The position numbers were made by a program, and so were the translations under genes. From assembly GCF_050897975.1 (NCBI RefSeq), contig NZ_JBPAXY010000002.1, positions 1 through 64,000 of the forward strand: 64,000 nt of DNA. Reading direction: 5' to 3'. Below the pieces are notes generated by a model. That model was given only the letters and a program-made list of their open reading frames with translations, was not told the DNA's origin and searched no databases. Shown here piece by piece: positions 34,623-43,541 of the stretch (the first letter of the stretch is position 1; each line of letters opens with the position of its first letter). The stretch is from Pseudooceanicola sp050897975. Lineage in GTDB: Bacteria > Pseudomonadota > Alphaproteobacteria > Rhodobacterales > Rhodobacteraceae.

Positions 34623-36176
34623 ATGAGTGACTTGGCGGATCGGCGCAGGCAGCCGGCCCTTCTCGGGTTCCGTAGTATTTTCCTGGCATTGATGCTGGCC
34701 CTGGGGCTGATGTCCTTCGGCGCCGAGGCGGCCCGCGCGGCCCCCTACGCGGAAATGGTGATCGACGCCCGCACCGGCGAGGTGCTGCGCTCGCGCAATG
34801 CCGACACGCGGCTGCATCCGGCCTCCCTGACCAAGATGATGACCCTCTACATCGCCTTCGAGGCGGTGGAACACGGCGAGATCTCGCTGGACACGCTGGT
34901 GCGCGTGTCGCGCAATGCCGCCGCCGAGGAACCGTCGAAACTGGGCCTGCGCGAGGGGCAGCGGATCAAGCTGCGCTACCTGATCCGGGCCGCGGCGGTG
35001 AAGTCGGCCAATGACGCCGCCACCGCCATCGGCGAGGCGATCGAGGGCTCGGAGGCGGCCTTTGCCCGGCGCATGAACCGCACCGCCCAGGCCCTGGGGA
35101 TGACCCGGACCACCTTCAAGAATGCCAACGGGCTGACCTCGTCGGGGCACCTGTCCACCGCCCGCGACATGACCACGCTGGGGCGGCATCTCTATTTCGA
35201 CTACCCCGAGTACTACCACCTGTTCTCGAAACGCACGGCGGATGCCGGCGGCACCACGGTCTACAACACCAACCGCAAGTTCCTGGCCGCCTATCAGGGC
35301 GCCGACGGGATCAAGACCGGTTATACCCGGGCCGCCGGGTTCAACCTGGTGGCCTCGGCAGCGCGGGGCAACGAACGGATCATCGCGACGATCTTCGGCG
35401 GCCGCTCGACCCCCTGGCGCAACGCCCGCATGGCGGAACTGCTGGACCTGGGCTTTGCCCGCGCCCCCACGACCGCGCGCACCATCGCGCCGCCGAAACC
35501 CTCCTATGGCGGCCATGACGAGCTGTTGATGGCGGGCAAGACGATCCGGGTGAACGGCGCCCCGCGCAGCTCGCTGCGCCCGCGCGCCCGGCCCACCCCC
35601 GACGAAGCGCCGCTGACCGAAGAGATGCTGCTGGCCGCCGCGCCCGATCCCGCCACGCTGGATGCCGCCGCCGCCGAGGCCCTGGCCTTTGCCGCCACCG
35701 GCGCGCCCGGTCCGCAGACCCTGCCGCCGCCCCCCGATCCCGCCCAGGGCGACGCCGCCGAGGCCGCCCAGCCCAGCCCCCTGCCCCGCGGCCCGGTCGA
35801 GAATCCGGTGGCGCCCATGGCCCGCCCGCAGACCCTGCTGCAACAGTTCACCCGCGCCAAACCCGCCGCCGCCGAGCTGCCCGCCGATGTGGGCGTGCCG
35901 GTGACCCCGGTGGTCACCCGCTCTGCCGATGCGGGCCCGGCCAGCTGGGGGGTGAACATCGGCCGCTACACCACCGAGGGCCGCGCCGAGCGCATCCTGC
36001 TGACCACCGCCCTGGCCGAGGTCGAGACCCTGGAAGGCGCCGACCGCCGGGTGATCCGCTCGCCCACCGGGTTCGATGCCAATTTCGCGGGCCTGACCCG
36101 CGACGCCGCCGACCGCACCTGCCGCCGCCTGAACGCGCGCAATCAGACCTGCTTCATGATCGGCCCCGGCACCTGA
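34623..36176 (+). CDS. D-alanyl-D-alanine carboxypeptidase with C-terminal SPOR domain
   Basis: A 517-residue periplasmic low-molecular-weight penicillin-binding protein (peptidase S11). A signal peptide ends near ARAAPYAE (about 40). The active-site motifs are SLTK (68-71), SAN (128-130) and KTG (231-233). Residues about 320-440 are a Pro/Ala-rich linker, then a SPOR domain (about 442-517) that binds denuded septal peptidoglycan. It trims the terminal D-Ala of pentapeptides, probably at the division site. ATG at 34623 has GAGG 7 nt upstream. Confidence 0.93.
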   Translation: MSDLADRRRQPALLGFRSIFLALMLALGLMSFGAEAARAAPYAEMVIDARTGEVLRSRNADTRLHPASLTKMMTLYIAFEAVEHGEISLDTLVRVSRNAAAEEPSKLGLREGQRIKLRYLIRAAAVKSANDAATAIGEAIEGSEAAFARRMNRTAQALGMTRTTFKNANGLTSSGHLSTARDMTTLGRHLYFDYPEYYHLFSKRTADAGGTTVYNTNRKFLAAYQGADGIKTGYTRAAGFNLVASAARGNERIIATIFGGRSTPWRNARMAELLDLGFARAPTTARTIAPPKPSYGGHDELLMAGKTIRVNGAPRSSLRPRARPTPDEAPLTEEMLLAAAPDPATLDAAAAEALAFAATGAPGPQTLPPPPDPAQGDAAEAAQPSPLPRGPVENPVAPMARPQTLLQQFTRAKPAAAELPADVGVPVTPVVTRSADAGPASWGVNIGRYTTEGRAERILLTTALAEVETLEGADRRVIRSPTGFDANFAGLTRDAADRTCRRLNARNQTCFMIGPGT

Positions 36177-36284
36177 CCGGGACCCGGCAGGGGGCCGCCC
36201 GCCGGGCCCCTGCCCCCACGGCAGAACCGCCCCAGCAAGGCCGCCATCCGCGGAACGACCTGCGCCTCAGGGCATCCCGCCCCT

Positions 36285-36356
36285 GTCTTCTCGTTTGCCA
36301 GAAATATCCCGGGGGGAATTGAGCCGAAGGCGAAAGGGGGGCAGAGCCCCCCTTTT
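36285..36356. repeat. Dispersed repeat with bidirectional terminator hairpin
   Basis: A copy of the 16541-16606 repeat (CCAGAAATATCCCGGGGGGA core) ends in GGGGGGC-AGA-GCCCCCC (36336-36352), followed by TTTT on the plus strand and TTT on the minus strand. It sits between the convergent carboxypeptidase and ccoS genes and could terminate both. Confidence 0.7.
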
Positions 36357-36440
36357 CCTGCCATGTGCCACCCTACGGCGACGGGAAGCCAGCCCCCACC
36401 CACTTCCAAGGTGTCGCCAAAGGCGACAGCCCCGCGCCCC

Positions 36441-36602
36441 TCAGGGCTTCGGGTGATCGTCCCATTGATCCGACAGGATCCGCTGCGACGTCCCGTCGGG
36501 GTCGTCGTATTGATCCGTCTTCACCGTCCAGATGAAACCGACCAGACCGATCCCGCCCAGAAACAGCGAAATCGGGATCAGCCAAACCAGAATATCCATC
36601 AT
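36441..36602 (-). CDS. ccoS: cbb3-type cytochrome oxidase assembly protein CcoS
   Basis: A 53-residue single-pass membrane protein beginning MMDILVWLIPISLFLGG, with one helix (about 4-26) and an acidic, hydrophilic tail containing DQYDDPDG and WDDHPK. CcoS is needed to place heme and copper in CcoN. It follows ccoI by 70 nt and completes ccoGHIS. The second ATG (36599) may be the true start, as AGGGA is better placed for it. Confidence 0.9.
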   Translation of the reverse strand: MMDILVWLIPISLFLGGIGLVGFIWTVKTDQYDDPDGTSQRILSDQWDDHPKP

Positions 36603-36672
36603 GTTCCCTTCCGGGCGCCTGGCGCCCCTGTCTTGGACCTGTGCCGGGTCCGCCCCGGTCCCCGGCGGCGCG

Positions 36673-38880
36673 TCAGCGCAGCCGCAGGGCGTTCAGCGAG
36701 ACCGTGATCGAACTGGTCGACATGGCCAGCGCCGCGATCAGGGGCGAACAGAGGCCCGCAACCGCCAGCGGCACGGCTATCACGTTGTAGAATGTCGCTA
36801 TGCGGAAGTTCTCACGGATCCGCCGCGTGGCGCGAGAGGCGATATCCAGGGCCTCGGGAATGGGCGACAGATCGCCTCCAAGCAGCACGATGTCGGAGGC
36901 AACCCGCGCAGCGTCCAGCGCCGAGGCGGGCGAGATCGACACATGCGCCGTGCTCAGCGCCGCCGTGTCATTCAGGCCATCGCCCACCATCAGCACCCGC
37001 GCGCCGGCGGCTTGCAGATCGGCGATGCGGGCGGCCTTGTCGCCCGGCAGGGCGCCCGCCGTCCAGTCCGCGATGCCCAGACGCGCCGCCAGATCGGCCA
37101 CCGCGCCCTCGGCATCGCCCGAGATCAGCGCCACATGCTTGCCCGCCGCCAGCAGGTCGCGCACCGCCTCTTCGGCGCCGTCGCGCAGGCTGTCGGTGAA
37201 GGTGAACTCGACCAGGCCGCCCGGGCCCTCCAGCCAGGTGGCGGTCTCGGCCCCCGCCTCGGCGCCCAGCCAGGCGGCGCGGCCCAGGCGCACGCGCTGG
37301 CCCGCCAGCAGGGCCTCGGTGCCATAGCCCGGCACTTCGCGCAGATCCGTCACCGGGGCCGGGGTCACGCCGCGCGCGCTCAGCGCCGCGACGAGCGACC
37401 GGCTCAGGGGATGCGAGGAGCCCGCCGCCAGGGCCAGGGCCAGCGACAGCGTCCGGGCGTCGAACCCCTCCAGCCCGGTGACCGTAGGCGTGCCCGCGGT
37501 CAGGGTGCCGGTCTTGTCGAAGACCACCGTGTCGACCTCGGCCAGCCGCTCCAGCGCGGTTTCATGTTTCACCAGCATTCCGCGCCGGAACAGCCGCCCC
37601 GAGGCGGCGGTGGTCACGGCGGGCACGGCCAGGCCCAGGGCGCAGGGGCAGGTGATGATCAGCACGGCGGCGGCGATGTTCAGCGCCACGCGCAGGTCGC
37701 CCGACCACAGATACCAGCCGATGAAAGACAGGGCCGACAGGATATGCACGCCGGGCGCGTAGAGCTTGGCCGCGCGGTCGGCCAGCGAGGTGTAGCGCGA
37801 GCGCCCGCTTTCGGCGATGGCCACCAGATCGGCCATCCGCGCCAGCGAGGTGTCGCGGCCAATCGCCGTGGCGCGCACGGTCAGCGGGCCGGTCAGGTTG
37901 ACCTCGCCCGCGCTGACGCCCTGGCCCGGCAGGGCGGGCACGGGCAGGGTCTCGCCGGTCAGCAGCGAGCGGTCCAGTTCCGAGGCGCCCGCGACGATCT
38001 CGCCGTCCACGGGCATCCGTCCGCCGGGGCGCACCTGGATCAGGTCGCCGATGGACAGTTCGGCCACCGGCACCTGCACCTCTTCGCCGTCGCGCAGGAT
38101 CCAGGCGCGGGGCACCTCCAGCGCCGCCAGTTCCTCGGCGGCAGAGCGTGCGGCGGCGCGGGTGCGGTGATCCAGATAGCGGCCCGCCAGCAGGAAGAAG
38201 GTCAGCGTCAGGGCCGCGTCGAAATAGGCGTGTTCCCCCGACAGCGAGGTTTCCCAAAGCGAGGTCGCCAGGGCCAGCAGAATGGCCAGCGAGATGGGCA
38301 CATCCATGTTCAGGTGCCGCGCCTTCAGGGCGCGACCGGCACTGACAAAGAAGGGCTGGGCGCAGAAGGCGATGGCCGGCAGGGTGATTGCCGCGCTGAT
38401 CCAGTGGAACAGATCGCGGGTGGCATCCGCCGCCCCCGACCAGACCGAAACCGACAGCAGCATGACGTTCATAGAGGCAAAGCCCGCCACCGCCAGCCGC
38501 ATCAACAGCTCGCGCCCGCCCCGGTCGGTGGCGGTGGCGGCGATGCTGCCCGCGTCCAGCTCATGCGCCTCATAGCCCACGCCCTGGACCACGGCGACCA
38601 GATCGGCGGCCTCGACATCGGCCTCGGCCTTCACCTGGGCGCGTTTCAGGGTCAGGTTCACCCGCGCCTCGCGCACCCCCGGCGCGGCATTCAGCGCGCG
38701 CTCGACCGTGTCGATACAGGCCGCGCAGTGGATGCCCGGCAGGGACAGCGCCAGGGTCGCCCCTTCCAGCTCGCGCGCGCGGCGCGCCATGTCCTCGGCG
38801 GCGGGGGCGGCGGAACAGGCCGGACAGGCCGAGATGCCGCCCGGTTGTTCCTCGATGAAATGCTGCGCTGCGTCGACCAT
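36673..38880 (-). CDS. ccoI: Copper-translocating P-type ATPase for cbb3 oxidase
   Basis: A 735-residue P1B ATPase. The N terminus has CPAC (19-22) and an HMA domain with CAAC (52-55). The membrane motif CPC lies in ITCPCALGLAVP. Phosphorylation site DKTGT, SLLTGE and the hinge GDGLNDTAAL are intact, with an estimated eight transmembrane segments. FixI/CcoI ATPases move copper for CcoN assembly. It is between ccoH and ccoS. Confidence 0.95.
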   Translation of the reverse strand: MVDAAQHFIEEQPGGISACPACSAAPAAEDMARRARELEGATLALSLPGIHCAACIDTVERALNAAPGVREARVNLTLKRAQVKAEADVEAADLVAVVQGVGYEAHELDAGSIAATATDRGGRELLMRLAVAGFASMNVMLLSVSVWSGAADATRDLFHWISAAITLPAIAFCAQPFFVSAGRALKARHLNMDVPISLAILLALATSLWETSLSGEHAYFDAALTLTFFLLAGRYLDHRTRAAARSAAEELAALEVPRAWILRDGEEVQVPVAELSIGDLIQVRPGGRMPVDGEIVAGASELDRSLLTGETLPVPALPGQGVSAGEVNLTGPLTVRATAIGRDTSLARMADLVAIAESGRSRYTSLADRAAKLYAPGVHILSALSFIGWYLWSGDLRVALNIAAAVLIITCPCALGLAVPAVTTAASGRLFRRGMLVKHETALERLAEVDTVVFDKTGTLTAGTPTVTGLEGFDARTLSLALALAAGSSHPLSRSLVAALSARGVTPAPVTDLREVPGYGTEALLAGQRVRLGRAAWLGAEAGAETATWLEGPGGLVEFTFTDSLRDGAEEAVRDLLAAGKHVALISGDAEGAVADLAARLGIADWTAGALPGDKAARIADLQAAGARVLMVGDGLNDTAALSTAHVSISPASALDAARVASDIVLLGGDLSPIPEALDIASRATRRIRENFRIATFYNVIAVPLAVAGLCSPLIAALAMSTSSITVSLNALRLR

Positions 38881-38901
38881 CTGCGGCCCCGGTTCTTTCC
38901 C

Positions 38902-39378
38902 TTAGTCCTCGACCTGAAGTTCCAGCCGTTGCAGGAACTCGGTCCCGTCTTCGGCAATGGCGCTGAAGCGGACGATCCAGCGGCCCTCGCCCACTTCCAG
39001 CGGCGCCTCGTAGGCGGTGCCGTTGTAGGCGAACTGCGGCACCACGTCGTCGGTGCTGTCGGTGGGCCGGCCGATGGTCGCGGTCATCTCCTTGGCGCGC
39101 ACCGGGCGACCGTCGCGATCGGTGATCGCGATGGTCAGCATCTCGCCCGCGTCGCGGGCCTCGATGCTCCACCCCAGGCGTTCCTGATCGGCGACGCGGG
39201 TGTCGAACTCCTGGCTGAAGACATAGGTGTTGTCGACCTCCAGCCCCGGGAAGGTGCGGACCGCCTTGGTCGCCATCACCACGTTGACCGTGATGATGAT
39301 GCCGAAGGCCGCCACGAAGATGGCCAGCACATGCCAGCCCTTCAGGGTGAAGCCGCTATGCTCTGCGGTGTCGCTCAT
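38902..39378 (-). CDS. ccoH: FixH/CcoH cbb3 assembly protein
   Basis: A 158-residue membrane protein with one N-terminal transmembrane helix (about 13-33) and a periplasmic FixH domain. It is required for stable cbb3 oxidase, probably working with CcoI in copper delivery. It starts right after ccoG and precedes ccoI. Confidence 0.93.
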   Translation of the reverse strand: MSDTAEHSGFTLKGWHVLAIFVAAFGIIITVNVVMATKAVRTFPGLEVDNTYVFSQEFDTRVADQERLGWSIEARDAGEMLTIAITDRDGRPVRAKEMTATIGRPTDSTDDVVPQFAYNGTAYEAPLEVGEGRWIVRFSAIAEDGTEFLQRLELQVED

Positions 39379-39379
39379 G

Positions 39380-40813
39380 TCATTGGGCCCTTCCGTTGAA
39401 GACGGTTTCCTCGCTCGACCGTTCCTGGCTCGAAATATCCTCGACCCAGAGGGTGAACTCGGTCCGGTCCGAAGTCGCCGGTCCGGTGCCAGGGGCCGCG
39501 GTCACGTAGACCCGGGCCAGGTGGGTGGCGTCGGCGTCGACGGTCACGGTGGCATCCTCGCTGCCTTCGACCTGAACCACAAGGGCCGGGTCGCCTTCGG
39601 CAGACAGGCGGAAGACCTGCTCTTCGCCCTGCTTGTTGCGCAGGCGCACGTCATAGACGTTGCGGATCGTGCCGTCAGACAGGGTGATGAAGGTCGGGTT
39701 GCGCACCGGGGCGACGGTCATGTCGATCTCGGGGCGGATGAACAGCGCCACCACCAGGCCCACCCCCACGGCGGCCCACAGAACGGTGTACAGGATCGTG
39801 CGCGGCCGGAAGATGTGCTTCCAGATCTTGCGGGGTTCCTTGCCCGCGCGCTCGTTCTGCTCATCCGTCAGCGCCATGTAGTCGATCAGGCCACGGGGCT
39901 TGCCGACCTTGTCCATCACGTCGTCGCAGGCGTCGATGCACAGGGCGCAGGTGATGCAGGCCAGTTGCTGCCCGTCGCGGATGTCGATCCCCATCGGGCA
40001 GACGTTGACGCAGGCGTTGCAGTCGATGCAATCGCCAAGCGCCTGGGCACCCTCGGCCTTGCGGTGCTTGCCGCGTGGCTCGCCCCGCCAGTCGCGATAG
40101 GCGACGGTGATCGTGTCCTCGTCCATCATCGCGGCCTGGATGCGCGGCCAGGGGCAGGCGTAGATACAGATCTGCTCGCGGGCGAAACCGCCGAAGAGGA
40201 AGGTCGTCGCGGTCAGCACCAGCATGGTGGTATAGGCCACCGGATGGGCGTTCAGCGTCACCAGATCCTTCAGCAGGGTCGGCGCATCGGCAAAGTAGAA
40301 GACCCAGGCGCCCCCCGTGGCCAGGCCGATCCCGAACCAGGCCACCCATTTGGTGATCCGCAGGCGGACCTTGCGCAGATCCCACTTCTTCTGCCGGTGC
40401 AGGCGCAGGCGCGCGTTGCGGTCGCCCTCGATCCAGCGTTCGACCAGGATGAAGAGGTCGGTCCAGACGGTCTGCGGGCAGGTATAGCCGCACCAGACCC
40501 GGCCCAGGGCCGAGGTGAACAGGAACAGCCCCAGCCCCGCCATCACCAAGAGGCCGGCGATGAAGTAGAATTCATGCGGCCAGATCTCGATCCAGAAGAA
40601 GAAGAACCGCCGGTTGGCCAGGTCGATCAGCACCGCCTGGTCGGGCAGGTTCGGACCCCGGTCCCAACGGATCCAGGGGGTCAGGTAATAGATACCGAGG
40701 GTCACGATCATGATGACCCATTTCAGGTTCCGGAAGCGACCTTTCACCCGGCGGGGAAAGATCGGTTCCCTGGCAGCATAGAGCTTGGGATCTTCTGTAT
40801 CGGAAGCAGACAC
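39380..40813 (-). CDS. ccoG: Cytochrome c oxidase accessory protein CcoG (FixG)
   Basis: A 477-residue membrane protein with five hydrophobic segments and two [4Fe-4S] motifs in CIDCNACVNVCPMG and CITCALCIDACD (about 255-300). Earlier Cys in CGYTCPQ and ICIYACPWPR are also family-like. A C-terminal Ig-like domain follows. CcoG reduces Cu(II) for cbb3 assembly. It leads ccoGHIS, with an FNR-type box about 66 nt upstream of its start. Confidence 0.96.
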   Translation of the reverse strand: MSASDTEDPKLYAAREPIFPRRVKGRFRNLKWVIMIVTLGIYYLTPWIRWDRGPNLPDQAVLIDLANRRFFFFWIEIWPHEFYFIAGLLVMAGLGLFLFTSALGRVWCGYTCPQTVWTDLFILVERWIEGDRNARLRLHRQKKWDLRKVRLRITKWVAWFGIGLATGGAWVFYFADAPTLLKDLVTLNAHPVAYTTMLVLTATTFLFGGFAREQICIYACPWPRIQAAMMDEDTITVAYRDWRGEPRGKHRKAEGAQALGDCIDCNACVNVCPMGIDIRDGQQLACITCALCIDACDDVMDKVGKPRGLIDYMALTDEQNERAGKEPRKIWKHIFRPRTILYTVLWAAVGVGLVVALFIRPEIDMTVAPVRNPTFITLSDGTIRNVYDVRLRNKQGEEQVFRLSAEGDPALVVQVEGSEDATVTVDADATHLARVYVTAAPGTGPATSDRTEFTLWVEDISSQERSSEETVFNGRAQ

Positions 40814-40872
40814 GGGGGCGTTCCTCTGGATTCAGTTTCAAAGCCTTCTTGCAAACCAATGTTTTCCCAACA

Positions 40873-40886
40873 TTGACCTGCATCAA
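40873..40886 (-). promoter_or_regulatory. FNR box upstream of ccoG
   Basis: TTGACCTGCATCAA (TTGAC-N4-ATCAA) is centred 66 nt upstream of ccoG. One base departs from TTGAT-N4-ATCAA. It would place an FNR-activated start near 40838. Confidence 0.75.
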
Positions 40887-40906
40887 ATGCGACATTTTCA
40901 CTGTAT

Positions 40907-41839
40907 CTATTGACCCGCCGGTTGTGACCCCCCCGGATCGGAGCCGCCCGCCTGTGGTCCCCAGGCGGCACGGGCCTGGCGCAGCATCCAGCGGCCGAAG
41001 GCGCGCGCCTCGGGACGCAGGGTCGGGCCATGAGACAGCAGGAAATAGCCCTTTTTCCGTACGTCTTCGAACAGAAGGCGCAGCCGACCGGCGGCCAGTT
41101 CCTCTTCGGCGAAGGCCCGCGCCATGACCCCGACACCGCGCCCGGTGCGCAGCGCCTCCAGCATCAGATTGCCCGGCAGCGACGTTACGCCGCGCCGCGG
41201 ATCCAGCCGGCTGCCCTGCCATTCCAGGAACTCGCCCGCCTCGTTGGTGCCCAGTTCCTGGAACCAGGGGTAGTCCGACAGTTCCGCCGGGCTGGGAAAG
41301 ACGCCCTCGGGAATCAGCTCGGGCGAGGCGAGGACGGCAATCGGGCTTTCCACCAGCAGGTCCACGTCCAGCCCCGGCCAGTCGCCCGAGCCATAGCGCA
41401 GCGCCAGATCGGCGCCACCGGGGCCCACCTCGCGCAGCTCTGGCGTGGGGTCGATCATCAGCGACAGGCCCGGGTTGGCGGCCTGGTAGGCGCCCAGGCG
41501 GGGCATCAGGAACTGCGCCGCCAGGGTGGGGGTGCAGGTCACCACGATGGGCCGTTCCGCCAGGTCGCCGCGCAGCCGGGCGACCACCTCGGCGATCCCC
41601 TCCATCCCCGCCAGCACCGCCTCGGCCAGCTGGCGGCCCTCGGTTGTCAGCTCCAGCGCGCGGGCGCCGCGGCGCACCAGGGGCAGGCCGACATGCTGCT
41701 CCAACTGCTTGAGCTGCTGGCTGATCGCGGCATGGGACACGTTCAGCCGGGCGCCCGCGGCCACGGTGGTTCCGCTTTCCGCAAGGGCGGCCAGGGCGCG
41801 CAGCGCCGTCATCGGGGGCAGGCCGGTCCAGTCAATCAT
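40907..41839 (-). CDS. LysR family transcriptional regulator (GcvA-like)
   Basis: A 310-residue regulator beginning MIDWTGLPPMTALRAL, with helix-turn-helix TTVAAGARLNVSHAAISQQL (about 24-43). A LysR-type T-N11-A dyad (41839-41855) overlaps its own start codon, suggesting autoregulation. It is divergent from two tiny coupled genes. It lies between the ccoGHIS and ccoNOQP units but nothing links it to respiration. Confidence 0.86.
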   Translation of the reverse strand: MIDWTGLPPMTALRALAALAESGTTVAAGARLNVSHAAISQQLKQLEQHVGLPLVRRGARALELTTEGRQLAEAVLAGMEGIAEVVARLRGDLAERPIVVTCTPTLAAQFLMPRLGAYQAANPGLSLMIDPTPELREVGPGGADLALRYGSGDWPGLDVDLLVESPIAVLASPELIPEGVFPSPAELSDYPWFQELGTNEAGEFLEWQGSRLDPRRGVTSLPGNLMLEALRTGRGVGVMARAFAEEELAAGRLRLLFEDVRKKGYFLLSHGPTLRPEARAFGRWMLRQARAAWGPQAGGSDPGGSQPAGQ

Positions 41840-41855
41840 GTAAGCCAGTCTTACA
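41839..41855. promoter_or_regulatory. LysR-type dyad at the lysR start
   Basis: TGTAAG-CCAGT-CTTACA is a perfect 6-bp dyad with the T-N11-A spacing of LysR boxes (T 41841 to A 41853). It abuts the lysR ATG and lies 81 nt before the first small gene. Confidence 0.65.
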
Positions 41856-41935
41856 GGTGGGAATTATTCCTGAATAGGGGATTCGGGTCTTGCCCCCGTA
41901 AAACAAGGTCAGACACCGAAACCGGAGAGAGACCC

Positions 41936-42055
41936 ATGTTCAACATCTACGCAAAGGCCCTGCTGACCGCCACCCGCCTGAACGCCACCCCGACGCGCCC
42001 GGTGACCGACGCGCGGCTGCCCCGCCTGCGGGCGCCCCGGACGGAGGACTCGTGA
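41936..42055 (+). CDS. Small protein (39 aa), unknown
   Basis: ATG follows GGAGAGAGACCC, a strong ribosome site. The peptide starts MFNIYAKALLTATRLNA and is rich in Arg, Ala and Thr. It is divergent from lysR and its stop overlaps the next start (TGATG). No family is recognised. The good ribosome sites of both genes and the coupling argue that they are real. Confidence 0.6.
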   Translation: MFNIYAKALLTATRLNATPTRPVTDARLPRLRAPRTEDS

Positions 42056-42210
42056 TGGATCCGATCCTTTATCGCCCGCTGGATGTGCTGGACGAACGCA
42101 TTCGCCGCGCCGACCGGTATCAGCACGACCAGCCGCGCCGCCGCCCGCCGGAACCGAACGAGCCGCGCTTCTACTGGTGGCCCGCCCGGCCCAGGCGGCG
42201 CCGGGGCTGA
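42055..42210 (+). CDS. Small basic protein (51 aa), unknown
   Basis: ATG overlaps the stop of the preceding small gene and follows GGAGG at 7 nt. The product has an acidic/amphipathic start (MDPILYRPLDVLDERIRRAD) and a Pro/Arg-rich end with YWW. It has no recognised family. Its high Arg/Pro content is partly what GC-rich sequence gives by chance, so certainty is moderate. Confidence 0.55.
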   Translation: MDPILYRPLDVLDERIRRADRYQHDQPRRRPPEPNEPRFYWWPARPRRRRG

Positions 42211-42270
42211 GGGCTGGCCTCTACACGCAGGCACCAACGCATTGGCCCCGACCCGAAAACCGGCAGAGAC

Positions 42271-42302
42271 AAAAAAGCCCGCCCTGCGATTGCAGGGCGG
42301 GC
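42271..42302 (-). terminator. Terminator of the ccoNOQP operon
   Basis: GCCCGCCCTGC (42277-42287) pairs perfectly with GCAGGGCGGGC (42292-42302) around GATT, and the minus strand continues with TTTTTT. It is about 155 nt after the ccoP stop. Confidence 0.85.
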
Positions 42303-42412
42303 TTCCCCGTTTACCCGGGGCGGGCTAGAAAAATGGCACCGACCGTTCAAGGAAACGCGCGAACAGGACGAAGCGGCCGGTGCCAACCCCACCACAAGAG
42401 CGGGGGTCTGGA

Positions 42413-42436
42413 TTGGCGGGGGGCGACCCCCGCCAA
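42413..42436 (-). other. Perfect hairpin after ccoP
   Basis: TTGGCGGGGG and CCCCCGCCAA form a perfect 10-bp stem around GCGA, 21 nt after the ccoP stop, without a T-run. It may protect the 3' end of ccoNOQP mRNA or act as a first, weak terminator. Confidence 0.55.
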
Positions 42437-42456
42437 ATTCGTTTCAGCGGGCGGGC

Positions 42457-43317
42457 TTACTCGCCACCGCCCAGCTGGTGGACATAGGTGGCCACGGCGC
42501 GGATCTGCGCTTCGCTCAGACGTTCACCCCAGTTGGGCATCACGCCGAAGCGGGCGTTTTCCACCGTTTCGTGGATGGTCGCGTAGTCCCCACCATAAAG
42601 CCAGATGGCATCGGTCAGGTTGGGCGCACCCTGTTCCCGGTCGCCGGTGCCGTCTTCCATGTGGCACGACACGCAGTTCTCTTCGAAGACGACGGCGCCT
42701 TCCTCGACCAGGCTGGCGTCCTGCGGGGTGCCCGAGAGGGACATCACGTAGTTGACCACCGCGTCGATCTGCGCGGGCTCCAGCAGCTCGTCGGCACCGA
42801 AGGCCGGCATGGCGCTGTAGCGGGCGTCCCAGTCATCCTCGTTCCGGATGCCGTGGGTGACGGTGTAGTGGATCGATTCGATATCGCCCCCCCACAGCCA
42901 GTCGTCGTCCAGCAGGTTCGGATAGCCGACCGCACCGGCAGCGCCCGAACCGTGGCACTGGGCGCACCAGGTCTTGAACACGGCCGCCCCGGCAGAGGTG
43001 GCGTATTGGTTCAGCTCGGGGTTGGCGGCGATCTCGGTCAGCTCGGCCGAGGCCAGCTGCTCGTTGATGCCCGCGTTGGCCGCATCGACCTCGGCGATCC
43101 GTTCAGCCACCTGGCCACGGGTCGAGAAGCCCATGACACCGGCGGTTGCCTGGTTCACCAGCGGCCAGGCCGGGTACATCACCGTGTAGATGATGGCCCA
43201 GACGATACAGGCGTAGAAGGTCCACAGCCACCAGCGCGGCAGGGGCGTGTTCAGTTCCTCGATGCCATCCCAGGAATGGCCCGTGGTGCCGTGTTTCTGT
43301 TTCAGGTCATCGCTCAT
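42457..43317 (-). CDS. ccoP: cbb3-type cytochrome c oxidase subunit III
   Basis: A 286-residue membrane-anchored diheme cytochrome c. A basic N terminus and a helix (about 29-50) are followed by two class I cytochrome domains with CAQCH (118-122) and CVSCH (215-219). It passes electrons to CcoO/CcoN. It is last in ccoNOQP and starts 1 nt after the ccoQ stop region. Confidence 0.97.
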   Translation of the reverse strand: MSDDLKQKHGTTGHSWDGIEELNTPLPRWWLWTFYACIVWAIIYTVMYPAWPLVNQATAGVMGFSTRGQVAERIAEVDAANAGINEQLASAELTEIAANPELNQYATSAGAAVFKTWCAQCHGSGAAGAVGYPNLLDDDWLWGGDIESIHYTVTHGIRNEDDWDARYSAMPAFGADELLEPAQIDAVVNYVMSLSGTPQDASLVEEGAVVFEENCVSCHMEDGTGDREQGAPNLTDAIWLYGGDYATIHETVENARFGVMPNWGERLSEAQIRAVATYVHQLGGGE

Positions 43318-43318
43318 C

Positions 43319-43531
43319 TCACAGGTCCTTTCCTGCGAAGGCCGGCTCGGACGTGGATTTCACGTCACGGGCGGGGCGGTCTTCGTTGCGCAGCGGGATG
43401 CTTGCCGTGTCCTGGTAGGTCTTGCGGGCGCCGGGCCGGAAGACCCAGATGATCACGCCCACGAAGAACAGGAACAGCGCCAGCAGCATCCAGCTGTCCG
43501 CGAATTGGCGAAGGATCGAATAGGTGTCCAT
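43319..43531 (-). CDS. ccoQ: cbb3-type cytochrome oxidase subunit CcoQ
   Basis: A 70-residue protein beginning MDTYSILRQFADSWM with one transmembrane helix (about 12-32) and a basic tail (FRPGARKTYQD). CcoQ helps stabilise the cbb3 complex. Its place between ccoO and ccoP is diagnostic. Confidence 0.93.
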   Translation of the reverse strand: MDTYSILRQFADSWMLLALFLFFVGVIIWVFRPGARKTYQDTASIPLRNEDRPARDVKSTSEPAFAGKDL

Positions 43532-43541
43532 CTGATCCCCC

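Noticed and set aside
36532..39399. A 955-codon open frame on the plus strand
   Set aside because: Antisense to ccoS, ccoI and ccoH, all of which show intact motifs. The same holds for the long plus-strand frames at 39227-40876 and 44171-45871.
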